From contig NC_073303.1 in NCBI RefSeq assembly GCF_027595985.1, positions 359,332,729 to 359,396,728 of the forward strand: DNA of 64,000 bases. The letters run 5' to 3'. The notes under the pieces are model-generated. The model made no database searches and was not told the origin of the DNA. It was given only the letters and a program-made list of their open reading frames with translations. Positions 45,490-55,164 of the stretch are shown here, piece by piece. Both the position numbers and the translations under genes were made by a program. The number at the start of each line of letters is the position of its first letter. Positions within the stretch are counted from its first letter, which is position 1. Source of the stretch: Sorex araneus. Its lineage: Eukaryota; Chordata; Mammalia; Eulipotyphla; Soricidae.

Positions 45490-46040
45490 ATTTACTTATT
45501 TTTGTTTTCTGGGCCATACCTGGTGGCGCTCAGGGGTCATGCTTGGCAGGGTTCTGGGGACCACGTGGAGTTCTGGGGTTCAAATTCAGGTTAGCTGCGT
45601 GCAAGGCAAGTGCCCCACCAGATGGAATACACAGGAATACTACTTTCACGGTAGAGTTTAAGAATTAAAGGAGAGGACACAAAATTTTTTAGTAGCAGGC
45701 TTGAGTAGGGCTTAGGTCACATATGATGGCTGTTTTGGCCTTGAAAACACATTTTTTCTAGCTCTTGCTCCTAGACTGTCTGGCATTCATGCCTTGCTGT
45801 TGACTGGCTATAGGATTTGGCCAATGCTAATCTAATGGCACCCAAATGTTTCTCAGTGGGGGCAGGGGAGCAGAGAGATAGCACATCAGGAAAGGCACCT
45901 GCCTTGCATGCAGCTGATCCGGGTTCAACCCCCGGCATCCCATATGGTCCCCTGAGCCCACCAGGAGTAATCCCTAAGCAGAGCCCAGAGCAAGCCCTGA
46001 GCACCACTGGGTGTGGTTCCCATCCCCTGACCCCCCAAAA
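45490..46040. mobile_element. Two SOR-type SINEs, opposite strands
   Basis: The minus copy is at about 45490-45620 (TGGGCCATACCTGGTGGCGC, GCTGCGTGCAAGGCAAGTGC). The plus copy is at about 45860-46040 (GAGCAGAGAGATAGCACATC, CCGGGTTCAACCCCCGGCAT, AGCACCACTGGGTGTGGTTC). The sequence between is unrecognised. Confidence 0.8.
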
Positions 46041-46755
46041 AATAAGATGAAAATTTTAGGCAATGCCCGAAGCTTCTTGAATTGTCACAGCTAGTGCAGA
46101 ATTGGAGGCAGGTAGGGATGCTGAGAGACATGTGCAAGCACTCACCCACAAACGGAGGATGCAGTCCCAAACACCAACGGCCTGAGACTGAAGCCCTCTG
46201 CAGCAGAGAGGCTGGCACAGGCTGCCCGGATGAGGGATGGGAGGGAGCAAACAGGCTGGCGAGCCTGGAACCTGGCACTGCGTGAAAGATCCCGGCAAGG
46301 GAACCCTCATCTCAGCAGTGAGAACTCGCAGGGTGTCAGAGACCTGGGATTCAGAAGTCACCGCCACGGTCAGCTGACAGATTTCACCGTTTGGTAAGTG
46401 GTGAGAAAACAATAAGAATAAGACAAAGTGGGAAAGCAGATGCGGGTTTGGGGTGAGAAGAAAGGACACCTAGCAGCCAAACACAGCAGCTCCAACCCCC
46501 CCCTTTTTTTTTCAACATAAGGAAAACGACATATCAGAGACTCTAAGTGCTAAACGAAGGGAAGACTCCTTGATTCTAAAAAGACCAATTCCTCAGAAAG
46601 TCCACAAAGTTATCAGCTTGGGCCAGTATCTGCACATGGCTATGATCACAAAGATGAAACATTTAAAACAAGTTAAAAATCCCATTTTGTGCAGTTTCAA
46701 CCAAGTTAAGCATTTCAGTTGCTTGGCAGAGCACTCTGGTGCCCAGTATGGTCAT
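46041..46755. other. Intergenic, no recognised feature
   Basis: Composition shifts here from the GC-rich block to AT-richer sequence. No gene or repeat that I recognise. Confidence 0.5.
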
Positions 46756-46786
46756 CTGCTCTCTTAAGGTTGGGGAGATAGCTTTT

Positions 46787-46957
46787 TATTATTCTTTTTG
46801 GGTCACACCTGGCGATGCACAGGGGTTACTCCTGGCTCTGCACTCAGGAATTACTCCTGGCGGTGCTCAGGGGACCATATGGGATGCTGGGAATCGAACC
46901 CGGGTCAGCTGCGTGCAAGGCAAACGCCCTACCCGCTGTGCTATCGCTCCAGCCCCC
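46787..46957 (-). mobile_element. SOR SINE with 14-bp TSD, nested in an older SINE
   Basis: A near-consensus reversed SOR is flanked by perfect GGGAGATAGCTTTT copies at 46773-46786 and 46958-46971. The host is an old + strand SINE (about 46765-47060: AAGGTTGGGGAGATAG, then CAAGCACTGCCAGCAATGAT). Confidence 0.95.
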
Positions 46958-47179
46958 GGGAGATAGCTTTTAAGCTGACCCCCAGCAACCCAGCAACCCC
47001 CCAAGCACTGCCAGCAATGATCCTGAGCACCTAACTGGGAGTAGCTCCTGTGTCTGACCTCAAAACCAGAAACAAACCAGAGAAAGAGAGTCTTTCTCTC
47101 AAGGGGTTTAGGAATAAGCTCTGGGCACTGCCTGGCGTGACACAGAAATAAGCAATAAACACCAAGAGGTGCTCTGGAA

Positions 47180-47358
47180 ATATTTTTCTGTTTTGTTTTG
47201 GGGTCACAATTAGCAGTGCTCGGGGCTACGCCTGGCTCTGCACTCGGGGATCACTCCTGGTGGTGCTGACTGGACCATCTGGGGTGCCGGGGACCAAATT
47301 CCGGTTAGTTCTGTGCAGACAAGCGTTGTACCTGCTGTACTACTGACCTGGCCCCTGG
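47180..47358 (-). mobile_element. SOR-type SINE, antisense
   Basis: GGGGTCACAATTAGCAGTGC, GGGATCACTCCTGGTGGTGC and GTACTACTGACCTGGCCCC. Confidence 0.8.
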
Positions 47359-47496
47359 AAATCTTATCAGCATGCCTAGGAATTCAAACCCAGTGAAATA
47401 AAGCAGCTCACTTCTAAGCAATTTAGAGATGTTTCCCTTGAAATCTTTCTGAAAATATTCTGATTGGAAGATTTTAATTTTTACCAGGTCAGTTAA

Positions 47497-47658
47497 ATTT
47501 GTTTTGTTTTTGGGCCACACCTGACGATGCTCAGGGGTAACTCCTGGCTATGACTCCTGGTGGTGTTTAGGGAACCATATCAGATGCGGGAGCTCGAACC
47601 TGGGTGGGCCACATGCAAGGCAAGCACCTTACCCGTTGTACTGTCTCTCCAGTCCCCA
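47497..47658 (-). mobile_element. SOR-type SINE, antisense, TSD
   Basis: GGGCCACACCTGACGATGCT to TGTACTGTCTCTCCAGTCCC, with CAGTTAAATT flanking near 47489-47498 and 47663-47672. Confidence 0.87.
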
Positions 47659-47899
47659 AAGCAGTTAAATTCTGAAGCTCAACTTGCTTCTTTGCAAAAT
47701 GGAGCTAACAAGTTTATCTCCAGGCCTAGTGGTGATGATGAAATATGAGTATGATTAGGTGTGTGAATTCACTTTGTCCTAACTGGATAATCCAACAATA
47801 AGCCCACAGAATTTAAGCTGATATGACATCACTATTTGATAGCACGTTATTATTTTGGGGTGGGAGTCATCTAGGCTTAAAAAAAAATAAAATAAAACC

Positions 47900-47990
47900 A
47901 AGAGGGTCTGGAGAGATAAGTGGGTAAGGCACGTGAAGACAGGAGTGAAGCCTGAGCACAAATGGGTGTGGCCAGAAAACAAAAATTAAA
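47900..47990 (+). mobile_element. Internally deleted SOR-type SINE
   Basis: GGGTCTGGAGAGATAAGTGG joins to AGGAGTGAAGCCTGAGCACA and GGTGTGGCCAG. The B-box region is missing. 47670-47895 is unrecognised. Confidence 0.65.
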
Positions 47991-48022
47991 GAGTCACTAC
48001 ATAGGAAAGCAAAATTTTTTTT

Positions 48023-48213
48023 TTATGGTAGTTCTCTCTTTTTTTTTTTTCTTTTTGGGTCACACCCAGCGATGCACAGGGGTCACTCCTGGCTCTGCAC
48101 TCAGGAATTACCCCTGGCGGTACTCAGGGGACCATATGGGATGCTGGGAATTGAACCCGGGTCGGCCGCATGCAACGCAAGTGCCCTACCCGCTGTGCTA
48201 TCACTCCAGCCCC
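48023..48213 (-). mobile_element. SOR SINE, antisense, TSD
   Basis: A near-consensus reversed SOR is bounded by GCAAAATTTTTTTTT on both sides (near 48008 and 48215). Confidence 0.9.
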
Positions 48214-48229
48214 CGCAAAATTTTTTTTT

Positions 48230-49055
48230 AATCACAGTATCTCCAGGTCTCAATTCCTTGATATTTAGCAATCTTCATTTCCATCTTATAGATGAGATCC
48301 CAAATACATAATCTGAAAAATATGGGGTTAAATGTCCTCTAGTGAGGTCAGAAAATAAGGCAATTAAAAAAAAAAAAGAAAATAAGGCAATTTGAAATAG
48401 GAACTTGAAAGAGTCCTGACTGGAGAACAATATTTATAGGCCTAGTCCAATAGATTCCAAGACTCACTGACGAGAAATGCCTGAGAAGAAATACCTAAGA
48501 AGAAAAAATCAAATGTCCTCCAAAGGGTGGCACACTCAGTGACTTCCCTTCAGTGCGGTATGTGGAATTAAGGACGTTAGGGAGACAGAACAGGAATCCA
48601 CGATTCTTTGACCTGGAAAAGTTTACCCAGGGGTGTCCAAATGGTGATGGTGGTGGTACGGGCCACAGCAGGATGCTAGTTTGGAGAAAGGCTCAAAGAG
48701 TTGAGGATAAGATAAGGGGAGGTCACTAAAAGAAGTTGAGGAAATGCAACAGATTGTCAAGAGAGGCCTAGAGGAGGATTATATATGGATAATCCTTGAC
48801 CACAAACACAACCTTTGACCCAAGGATGTTATTTTTGCAAAAAAAAGTACTAGAAATCACCTGCCTGGAAAAGTGTGGCTGTGTTTCAAGAGTTCTCACA
48901 AGCTCCAGAAAAAACACAGGGAATTGGTCAGAAAAAGTGGACATTTCCTCCACTTCCAGTAACAGGGCAACTTCCACAATGTGGGTTATGAGAACCATCA
49001 TTCAGGTAATAAAAGGACAAACTGATGAAGATATTCTAGTCTTTAGATAACTGAA
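48230..49055. other. Intergenic, no recognised feature
   Basis: AT-rich unique sequence with short open frames on both strands (77 and 84 residues) that match no family I know. Confidence 0.5.
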
Positions 49056-49059
49056 ATTT

Positions 49060-49245
49060 CTGAAATTAAAGGATGGAGAGAGAGTACAGAGGGTCAGGCA
49101 CTTGCCTTGCATATGCCAAACTGGACTTCAATCCCTGGCATCCCATATGGTCCCCTGAGCACTACCAGGAGTGATTCCTGAGGGCAGAGCCAGGAGTAAC
49201 CCCTAAGCATCACTGGGTGTAGCCCGAAAACTCCCCCGCCCCACC
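49060..49245 (+). mobile_element. SOR-type SINE
   Basis: GGATGGAGAGAGAGTACAGA, GCACTTGCCTTGCATATGCC, ACTTCAATCCCTGGCATCCC and ATCACTGGGTGTAGCCCG. Confidence 0.85.
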
Positions 49246-49640
49246 CCTTCATCCCTCCACCCCAATAAACAGCTTAAGCAACACCTAATACCTTTGTGTT
49301 ACTAAATGAGCATAGTTCCCAAGAAGTACTAACCCAAAGTTACAGCAAAGGAAAACTGCTATTTGATCCCAACACGACCAAAAGCCTATTTGGTCTATTT
49401 TTGGTTTTAATCAATAGACAGGATAGAGAAAAAAAGATTAGAACTAAGCCCCTAGTAGACTGTTTTTCAAAAGTTGCTTTAAGGACTTTCAGACCCCTAC
49501 AATTATTTTCACATAAAGAACTCTTACCGTAAGTACCAGTAAGTTCCTGGTGTAGAATCCAGCAGCATGAAATGAACTGGCCTATCTTCCTAGTTTCTCC
49601 CTTGAGGTTTTACTTTCAGAAAATTTTGCACTTTTCACTT
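49246..49640. other. Intergenic, no recognised feature
   Basis: A short C-rich start, then AT-rich unique sequence. No gene seen. Confidence 0.5.
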
Positions 49641-49644
49641 CACA

Positions 49645-49785
49645 ACTTTTGTTTTGAGGGTCATACCCAGCGGTGCTCAGAGATCTCTCTTGGCGGGACT
49701 CCATACAGAATCCCAGGGACTGAACCCAGGTCAGCCACGCGCAAGGCACCCTACATGCTACAGTGCCTCTCACAGGGATGATTAT
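49645..49785 (-). mobile_element. SOR-type SINE, antisense
   Basis: GGGTCATACCCAGCGGTGCT, GGGACTGAACCCAGGTCAGC (reversed B box). The 5' end is degraded. 49786-50118 is unrecognised AT-rich sequence. Confidence 0.75.
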
Positions 49786-50127
49786 TTCTTCATAGGTGGT
49801 TAACTCACAGCCCTTTCGTCACCCAGTAACAAACCTCATATGCAAATCCATACAATTTATACATTTGGCATCCGTAAAACCTAGAAATTAACCAGGTAGT
49901 CCTTCAACCCTGTTAGAAATCTTGGCTAATATTAAATTTTAGGTTTGTCATTAAAGTTGGTCTATATTCCATACTCTAGTATTTGACATTTATGACTTAA
50001 AACCACTATCGTGTTCAAAACCATTACTAAAAATGTCATGACAATTCCCTGCAAATTTCATGAACAGATTCAAGTTCTTCTGTTTTCACCTGGAAAAATA
50101 CCTGCATGTTCTAAAACAGAAAGATAT

Positions 50128-50276
50128 TTACAATCTTTTTTTTTTCTTCAGTTTTTGGGCTGTACCTGGCTGTTCCCAGGACTTACTCCTGGTAGTGCTC
50201 AGGAGACCGTTGGGTGCCAGGGATCTAACCAAGGTAGGCCATGTGCAAGGCAAGCATCCTACCTGCTGCCTGGCCC
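50128..50276 (-). mobile_element. SOR-type SINE, antisense, TSD
   Basis: TTTTTGGGCTGTACCTGGCT to CCTACCTGCTGCCTGGCCC, flanked by TACAATCT on both sides. Confidence 0.8.
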
Positions 50277-50301
50277 TACAATCTATTTAAATAATATTTC
50301 T

Positions 50302-50515
50302 TTTGATAGCACAGCGGGTAGGGCGTTTGCCTTGCACATGACCGACCTGGGTTCCATTCCTCTGTCTTGGAGAGCCCAGCAAGCTACTGAGAGTATCCCG
50401 CCCGCATGGCAGAGCCTGGCAATATGCCAAAAACAGTAACAAGTCTCACAATGGAGACGATATTGGTGCCCGCTCGAGCAAATCGATGAACAATGGGACA
50501 GTGCTACAGTATAGT
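50302..50515 (+). mobile_element. Second-class SINE (SOR-like head, different body)
   Basis: TGATAGCACAGCGGGTAGGG and TGGGTTCCATTCCTCTGTC form the head. The body has AGCCCAGCAAGCTACTGAGA, GCCAAAAACAGTAACAAGTC and TGCCCGCTCGAGCAAATCGA, shared with 23557 and 52274. Its 5' end is truncated. Confidence 0.88.
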
Positions 50516-50649
50516 TCAAGGATACACTTCAGCCTTTAAGATGCCTTTCCACCATGGCATAGTAAGTTATGCTAACACAGACAGCCTCTGGTAAACACTA
50601 TTAGGCAAAGAACAAAGAATCTTGGGCTCTTATTTACTGCCTCAAATTT

Positions 50650-50817
50650 TTTATTATTTTTTTTTGCTTTTTGGGTCACACCCAGTGATGCTCACTGGCT
50701 CTGTACTCAGGAATTACCCCTGGCCGGCTCAGGGGACCATATGGGATGCTGGGAATCGAACCTGGGTCAGCCGCGTGCAAGACAAATGCCCTACCCACTG
50801 TGCTATCACTCCAGCCC
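50650..50817 (-). mobile_element. SOR SINE, antisense, TSD
   Basis: A reversed SOR has a short deletion in its body (GATGCTCACTGGCTCTGTAC). CCTCAAATT flanks it on both sides. 50818-51120 is unrecognised. Confidence 0.92.
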
Positions 50818-51124
50818 CTCAAATTATCACTATAAAGCCAGTTTTCAGGGTTTTGTGGTTGTGTCCTGCTACCTGAATTTAGGACTTACATAGTTAGAAA
50901 AGGCACTTGTGTACCCTCACAAAGATGCACAATTTTACACACCAAGGCAGCAGACTATAAAACATCTTCCTTTACTAGGCCTCTAACATCACCTCCGAGG
51001 CCCAGCAAGGGTTAGTTTCTCATCAGTTGTTTTCCTTTCTTGCCTTCTATTACCCATCTCTGCCATGTAAAATATCTCATTACTTATCCACTCTATACTT
51101 TCCTTGCAATCGTATACAAATGCT

Positions 51125-51375
51125 ACCTTTCAGATGAGGGGCTGAAGCGACAGTACAGTGGATAGGGCATATGGTCACCCGGCACCACCAGGAATAGCCC
51201 CTGAGCCTGAGCCTCATGGGTGTGGCCCCAAAACAAGAGAGTGAGGAGGGACCAGAGAGACCGTGCAGGGGCTAAGATGCTTGCCTTACCTGCGGCTGCT
51301 CCAGCTGGATGCCCAGCGCCCAGTCCACCGAGAGCCACTGGAGGCGGCCCTCAAACACTGCCACCCCACCCCCTT
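51125..51375 (+). mobile_element. Two truncated SOR-type SINEs in tandem
   Basis: The copies lie at about 51135-51240 (GGGGCTGAAGCGACAGTACA, internal deletion) and about 51245-51375 (GGACCAGAGAGACCGTGCAG, TGCTTGCCTTACCTGCGGCT). Confidence 0.65.
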
Positions 51376-51383
51376 GAGTATGG

Positions 51384-51508
51384 GGGCAACAGAGAAAGAG
51401 CCCAAAGGAAGGAATAGTTAACATACTTTGACAGTTTTCAATTATTTTACGTGGTCTGCTAAAGGAACTGTAAAAACTGTGCAGATACCTATACCTAAGT
51501 AGGAAGGT
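51384..51508 (+). repeat. Local duplication, copy 1 (uninterrupted)
   Basis: GGCAACAGAGAAAGAGCCCA, CAGTTTTCAATTATTTTACG, GTCTGCTAAAGGAACTG and CTGTGCAGATACCTA reappear in order about 0.8 kb to the right (52200-52262 and 52521-52572), where a SINE interrupts them. Confidence 0.9.
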
Positions 51509-51515
51509 AGGAAGG

Positions 51516-51516
51516 C

Positions 51517-51581
<65 letters not shown>

Positions 51582-51620
51582 GATGAGACAGAGAGACAGA
51601 GAGAGGAGAGAGAGAGCGAG
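51516..51620 (+). repeat. (GA)n microsatellite
   Basis: A nearly pure GA run of about 60 bp passes into GATGA and GACAGAGA variants. Confidence 0.97.
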
Positions 51621-51629
51621 AGCCTTTTC

Positions 51630-51772
51630 TCTTTTTACCATATCCAGCACTGCTCAGGGCTGGGGCAGAGTTGGGGGGTGCAGGCAGCTGTGGGGGTGGC
51701 AGGGAATTGGACCAGGGTTGGTCACATAGAAGGCAAGTGCTTTCCCTGTTGTACTATCTCTCCAGCCCATGA
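51630..51772 (-). mobile_element. Diverged SINE, antisense
   Basis: CATATCCAGCACTGCTCAGG, GGAATTGGACCAGGGTTGGT and GTACTATCTCTCCAGCCC. 51773-52135 is unrecognised AT-rich sequence. Confidence 0.75.
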
Positions 51773-52199
51773 AAAGAGCTATGTGGGTCCTTATTACTTG
51801 GAGTTTCCTTCTTAGGAAATTTCTAAATGTTCTTCCGTAGTTCCCCAGTACTTCTCTGCTCACAGTGAATCAATAATAGAAAATGGCTGATAGTCCTCTA
51901 TTAAATACGCAACTGTTATTAAAGTATATTGATATGGAAAAGGTGTTTACACTGTAACATCCCTAACTTAGGAAGTTTTGGAATGAGAAATTTAAGGGAG
52001 TACAGAGTAGATAGTGGATTAAGAACCAGTGTTTTAAAGCAAACAGATCCACTATTAGGTGTAATCCCATGTATAAAGCTGGCCTATAGCTATTTTCTAA
52101 GCTATTCTAGTCTTTACTTAGCTAAAACACAAAAAACTAAACCTACGTTACTGGACTGTAGAGTTAAATGGGTAAGGCACTTGCCTTGGCAAGTGAGAA

Positions 52200-52572
52200 A
52201 GGCAACAGAGAAAGACCCCAAAGTAAGAAATATTTAGCAATGCTAACAGTTTTCAACTATTTTACGTAGTCTGGGGCCAGAGCGATAGCACAGCAAGTAG
52301 GGCGTTTTGCCTTGCATGCAACCGACCCAGGTTCGATCCCTCCACCTCTCTGAGAGCCTGGCAAGCAACCGAGAGTATCTCGCCCACACGGCAGAGCCTG
52401 GTAAGCTACCCGTGATGTATTCGATATGCCAAAAACAGTAACCACAAGTCTCACAGGGGAGATGTTACTGGTGCCCGCTCGAGCAAATCAATGAGCAACA
52501 GGATAACAGTGCTACAGTGATACGTAGTCTGCTGAAGGAATGGTAAAACTGTGCAGACACCTAAGCAGGAAG
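52200..52572 (+). repeat. Local duplication, copy 2, split by a SINE
   Basis: Left part 52200-52262 and right part 52521-52572 together match 51384-51508. The interruption is the SINE below, so copy 1 shows the pre-insertion site. Confidence 0.88.
52274..52520 (+). mobile_element. Second-class SINE, full length, 11-bp TSD
   Basis: GGGCCAGAGCGATAGCACAG, CAGGTTCGATCCCTCCACCT, AGAGCCTGGTAAGCTACCCG, GCCAAAAACAGTAACCACAA and TGCCCGCTCGAGCAAATCAA. TACGTAGTCTG flanks it at 52263-52273 and 52521-52531. This is the best-defined copy of the class. Confidence 0.94.
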
Positions 52573-52604
52573 ACATGGCAGCTTAAAAAGAACAGCTACG
52601 GGGT

Positions 52605-53140
52605 CAGAGGCAGAGAGCCTCTTGCCCGCACGCCTGGCTGTCTTCCCCGGGGCCCCTCGGAGGGGATGGGCTCCAGCTTCCCTCCCCACCCCGAGCAGAG
52701 CAACCGGCAGCCGAAGACCCCTGGAACCTAACTACAGCCATGCTCGAGGCCCCTCTCCACACATTCGGACAGGCCTCACGCATGAAGGTACCGGCAGAGG
52801 AACCCAGGTGTGTGTAATCCCATCAATGGCCAACACCCAGAGAGACTTAAAAAGCAAGCTCCCAGAAGCGCTATCTTGTAGCCTACTTCTCCCTCTGGGA
52901 GAAACTGGCAATCTTCTGAGTTTCCTGCCCACATGGGACAGCCTTGCAAGCTTCCCATGGTGTATTCATATGCTAAATCCAGCAACAAGCTGGATCTCAT
53001 TCCCCTGACCCTGAAAGAGCCCCCAGTGTGACATCATTGGGAGGGCCCAGTCAAGATAGACTTCTAAGATCTCAGGGAAAGGACGAAATGAGAGGTTACT
53101 GAGCCCGCCCGAGAAATCGGTGATTAACGAGATTTCGTGA
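52605..53140 (+). mobile_element. Long A-B retroposon, both halves forward
   Basis: Segment A (about 52610-52860: GCCTGGCTGTCTTCC, GAGGCCCCTCTCCACAC, TGTGTAATCCCATCAATGGC) is followed by segment B (about 52866-53140: TAGCCTACTTCTCCCTCTGG, TATTCATATGC, CCCTGACCCTGAAAGAGCCC). At 37441-38160 B is inverted relative to A. A weak GGGGTCAGA repeat occurs at 52600 and 53149, but the right copy also resembles a SINE head. No known protein. Confidence 0.75.
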
Positions 53141-53147
53141 TTCATGA

Positions 53148-53650
53148 TGGGGTCAGACACTTGCTTTGCTCTTGGCCAACCTGGGTTCAATTTCTAGTAC
53201 CACATATGGCCCTCCAGAGCACCACCAGGGAGTCATCCCTTAACGACGAGCCAGGAATAGGACCCACGTACCATGGTGTGTCCCCCAACCCCCAATACTG
53301 TGCAGGGCATTCATATTTTTGGAGGGCTCAGCTCCTAGTGGCTTTCGTGTAACGGGATACTGTGGGAGGTAAGGCACAGAACCTGGGTCTTTGACAACGG
53401 GAAGCGTGTCTCCCAGCCTTTGAGCCATCTACCCTGAACCCCGCAAGGGAGTTCTTTAGGTGAAATTCTTTAAAATTGGGCATTGAATGATTAAGGTGCT
53501 ATTACTAGAGACCAGAGAGAACAGCAAGGCAACTTGCCTTGCACACAGCCAACCTGGGTTTGATCCCCAGCACCCCCTTATGGTCACTCAAGTACCCCCA
53601 GAAGCCCGAGTCTAGCCTGCTGCAGTCCCCCAAGAGACCAACCCAAAAGG
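53148..53650. mobile_element. Three SOR-type SINEs
   Basis: Plus copy at about 53148-53290 (GGGGTCAGACACTTGCTTTG, TGGGTTCAATTTCTAGTACC). Minus copy at about 53320-53445, poorly conserved. Plus copy at about 53505-53645 (GACCAGAGAGAACAGCAAGG, TGGGTTTGATCCCCAGCACC). Confidence 0.75.
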
Positions 53651-54300
53651 CTTTAATTTATCATCTACATTCCAAGATGTACTGCCACGGCCGTCTCAAG
53701 TTTGCCTACTTTTGGACTGCAGATAAACCAAACCAAATCAAATGAGTTTGGAGGTCAGGGCTCCTGCGTGTCCATTCCAAGGCTTCCACTAGCAAGAAAG
53801 GTAAATGGGCTTGAAAGGGAAGACAGACAATGGATTATAACTTGGAGATGAGCCTATTGCCTTTGCTAATAGTTTCAGTGGGCTGTGAACACGCAACAAA
53901 ACCCTCCAGCATTGTTATTTTCAAAGTCCTTCAAAAAGATCTTGAATTAGGAAAAAGTGAAATTCATACTCATGTCATCTGGTCTGTGCTAGAACTGTAC
54001 GTAATACTGTACATAACACGCCTGAATAATTTAACTCATACTTCTGGAGGCTAATAGAAAATTAGTAAAAATAATTCTAAGGTCTTGCTCATCATGTACT
54101 CGTCAATTTCTTAGCAAAGTCTAGGAATTTGCCCAAAATCTGCAATAAAGATTTGACTTTTTAACACCTGCTAAGTATTAATGAGAAAAATTGTTTTTTT
54201 TAAGTTTTTGTTTTGTGTTTAAACAAATGTTAGTAATTTTATCAGCAAACTACTTTCATTAAGGGAATACTATTTTTATCAACCACAAAACCTTGGTTTT
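53651..54300. other. Intergenic, AT-rich, no recognised feature
   Basis: Unique sequence without a SINE. A 74-residue open frame at 53830-54054 matches nothing I know. Confidence 0.5.
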
Positions 54301-54470
54301 TCACTGTATTACTGTCATCCTGTTACTGATTTCCTCAAGCGGGTGCCAATAACATCTCATTTTCCCCTGTTGCCTTCAGGGTCAAGGGAATGAGGCCCAC
54401 TATTGTTACTGTCTTTGGCATATCAAATATGCCACGGGTAGCTCGCCAGGCTCTGCCGTTCGAGATTCTA
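54301..54470 (-). mobile_element. Truncated A-B/second-class element, antisense
   Basis: TCATCCTGTTACTGATTTCC, GGTCAAGGGAATGAGGCCCA and TGTTACTGTCTTTGGCATAT are reversed segment-B motifs, including the GACCCTGAA region present in A-B elements but absent from the SINE at 52274. Confidence 0.8.
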
Positions 54471-54489
54471 CAGATGGTATTTAGCAACT

Positions 54490-54910
54490 GAAAATGAAAA
54501 CCTTGTACCTCTGGGCTCGGGAGAACCCAAAGAGCAGAAGTCCTGAATCTGATCCATGGCACCTCCCAGACCCCCAAACACAGAGCTAGGTACAGCTTCA
54601 GAGTACCCCGTGGGTGGAGCCCAAAAACAAAAGTAAACTTGCACTTCCTACTAGAAAAAAAAAAGCAATGATAATATTATAGATTTGTTATAGATGAAAA
54701 AAATTTCATGACAAAGGACATAAAGTGAGTAATGCCTGCACGGGATTCAAGATTTCAGCTAGCATTAGTGTATTAAGTAAGGTCTTTTGGGGGGAGAGGG
54801 TGGGGAGGGGACACACCCAGTGGTACTCAGCGTAAGCAGGGCCCAGAGGACATATGTGGTCCTGGGTTGGCCACAGGCAATGCAGGCGCTATATTCCCTC
54901 TCCAGACCAT
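54490..54910. mobile_element. Two degraded SINEs, opposite strands
   Basis: Plus remnant at about 54490-54640 (CTGAATCTGATCCATGGCAC, GGTGGAGCCCAAAAAC). Minus remnant at about 54790-54910 (ACACACCCAGTGGTACTCAG, CTATATTCCCTCTCCAGACC). 54911-55164 is unrecognised. Confidence 0.55.
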
Positions 54911-55164
54911 GTACCATTGAGTCAACAGTGATTGTGGTCAGTTACAGAAACGTGCAACTACCCCTAGAACTAGCTCTTTAATTTTACTGTGACATACCAC
55001 CTCTAAAGAAAACACCAAATTCAGACAGAAGCATGAGTGACACATCCAACACCAAGATGTATACATAGGAATGGAATCACGGCAAGAACACAGGTAGCTA
55101 GCAGCGAAGAGGAGTCACTGTCTAAAGTAATAATTATATGAAAAACACCAAGGAGAATACATTC

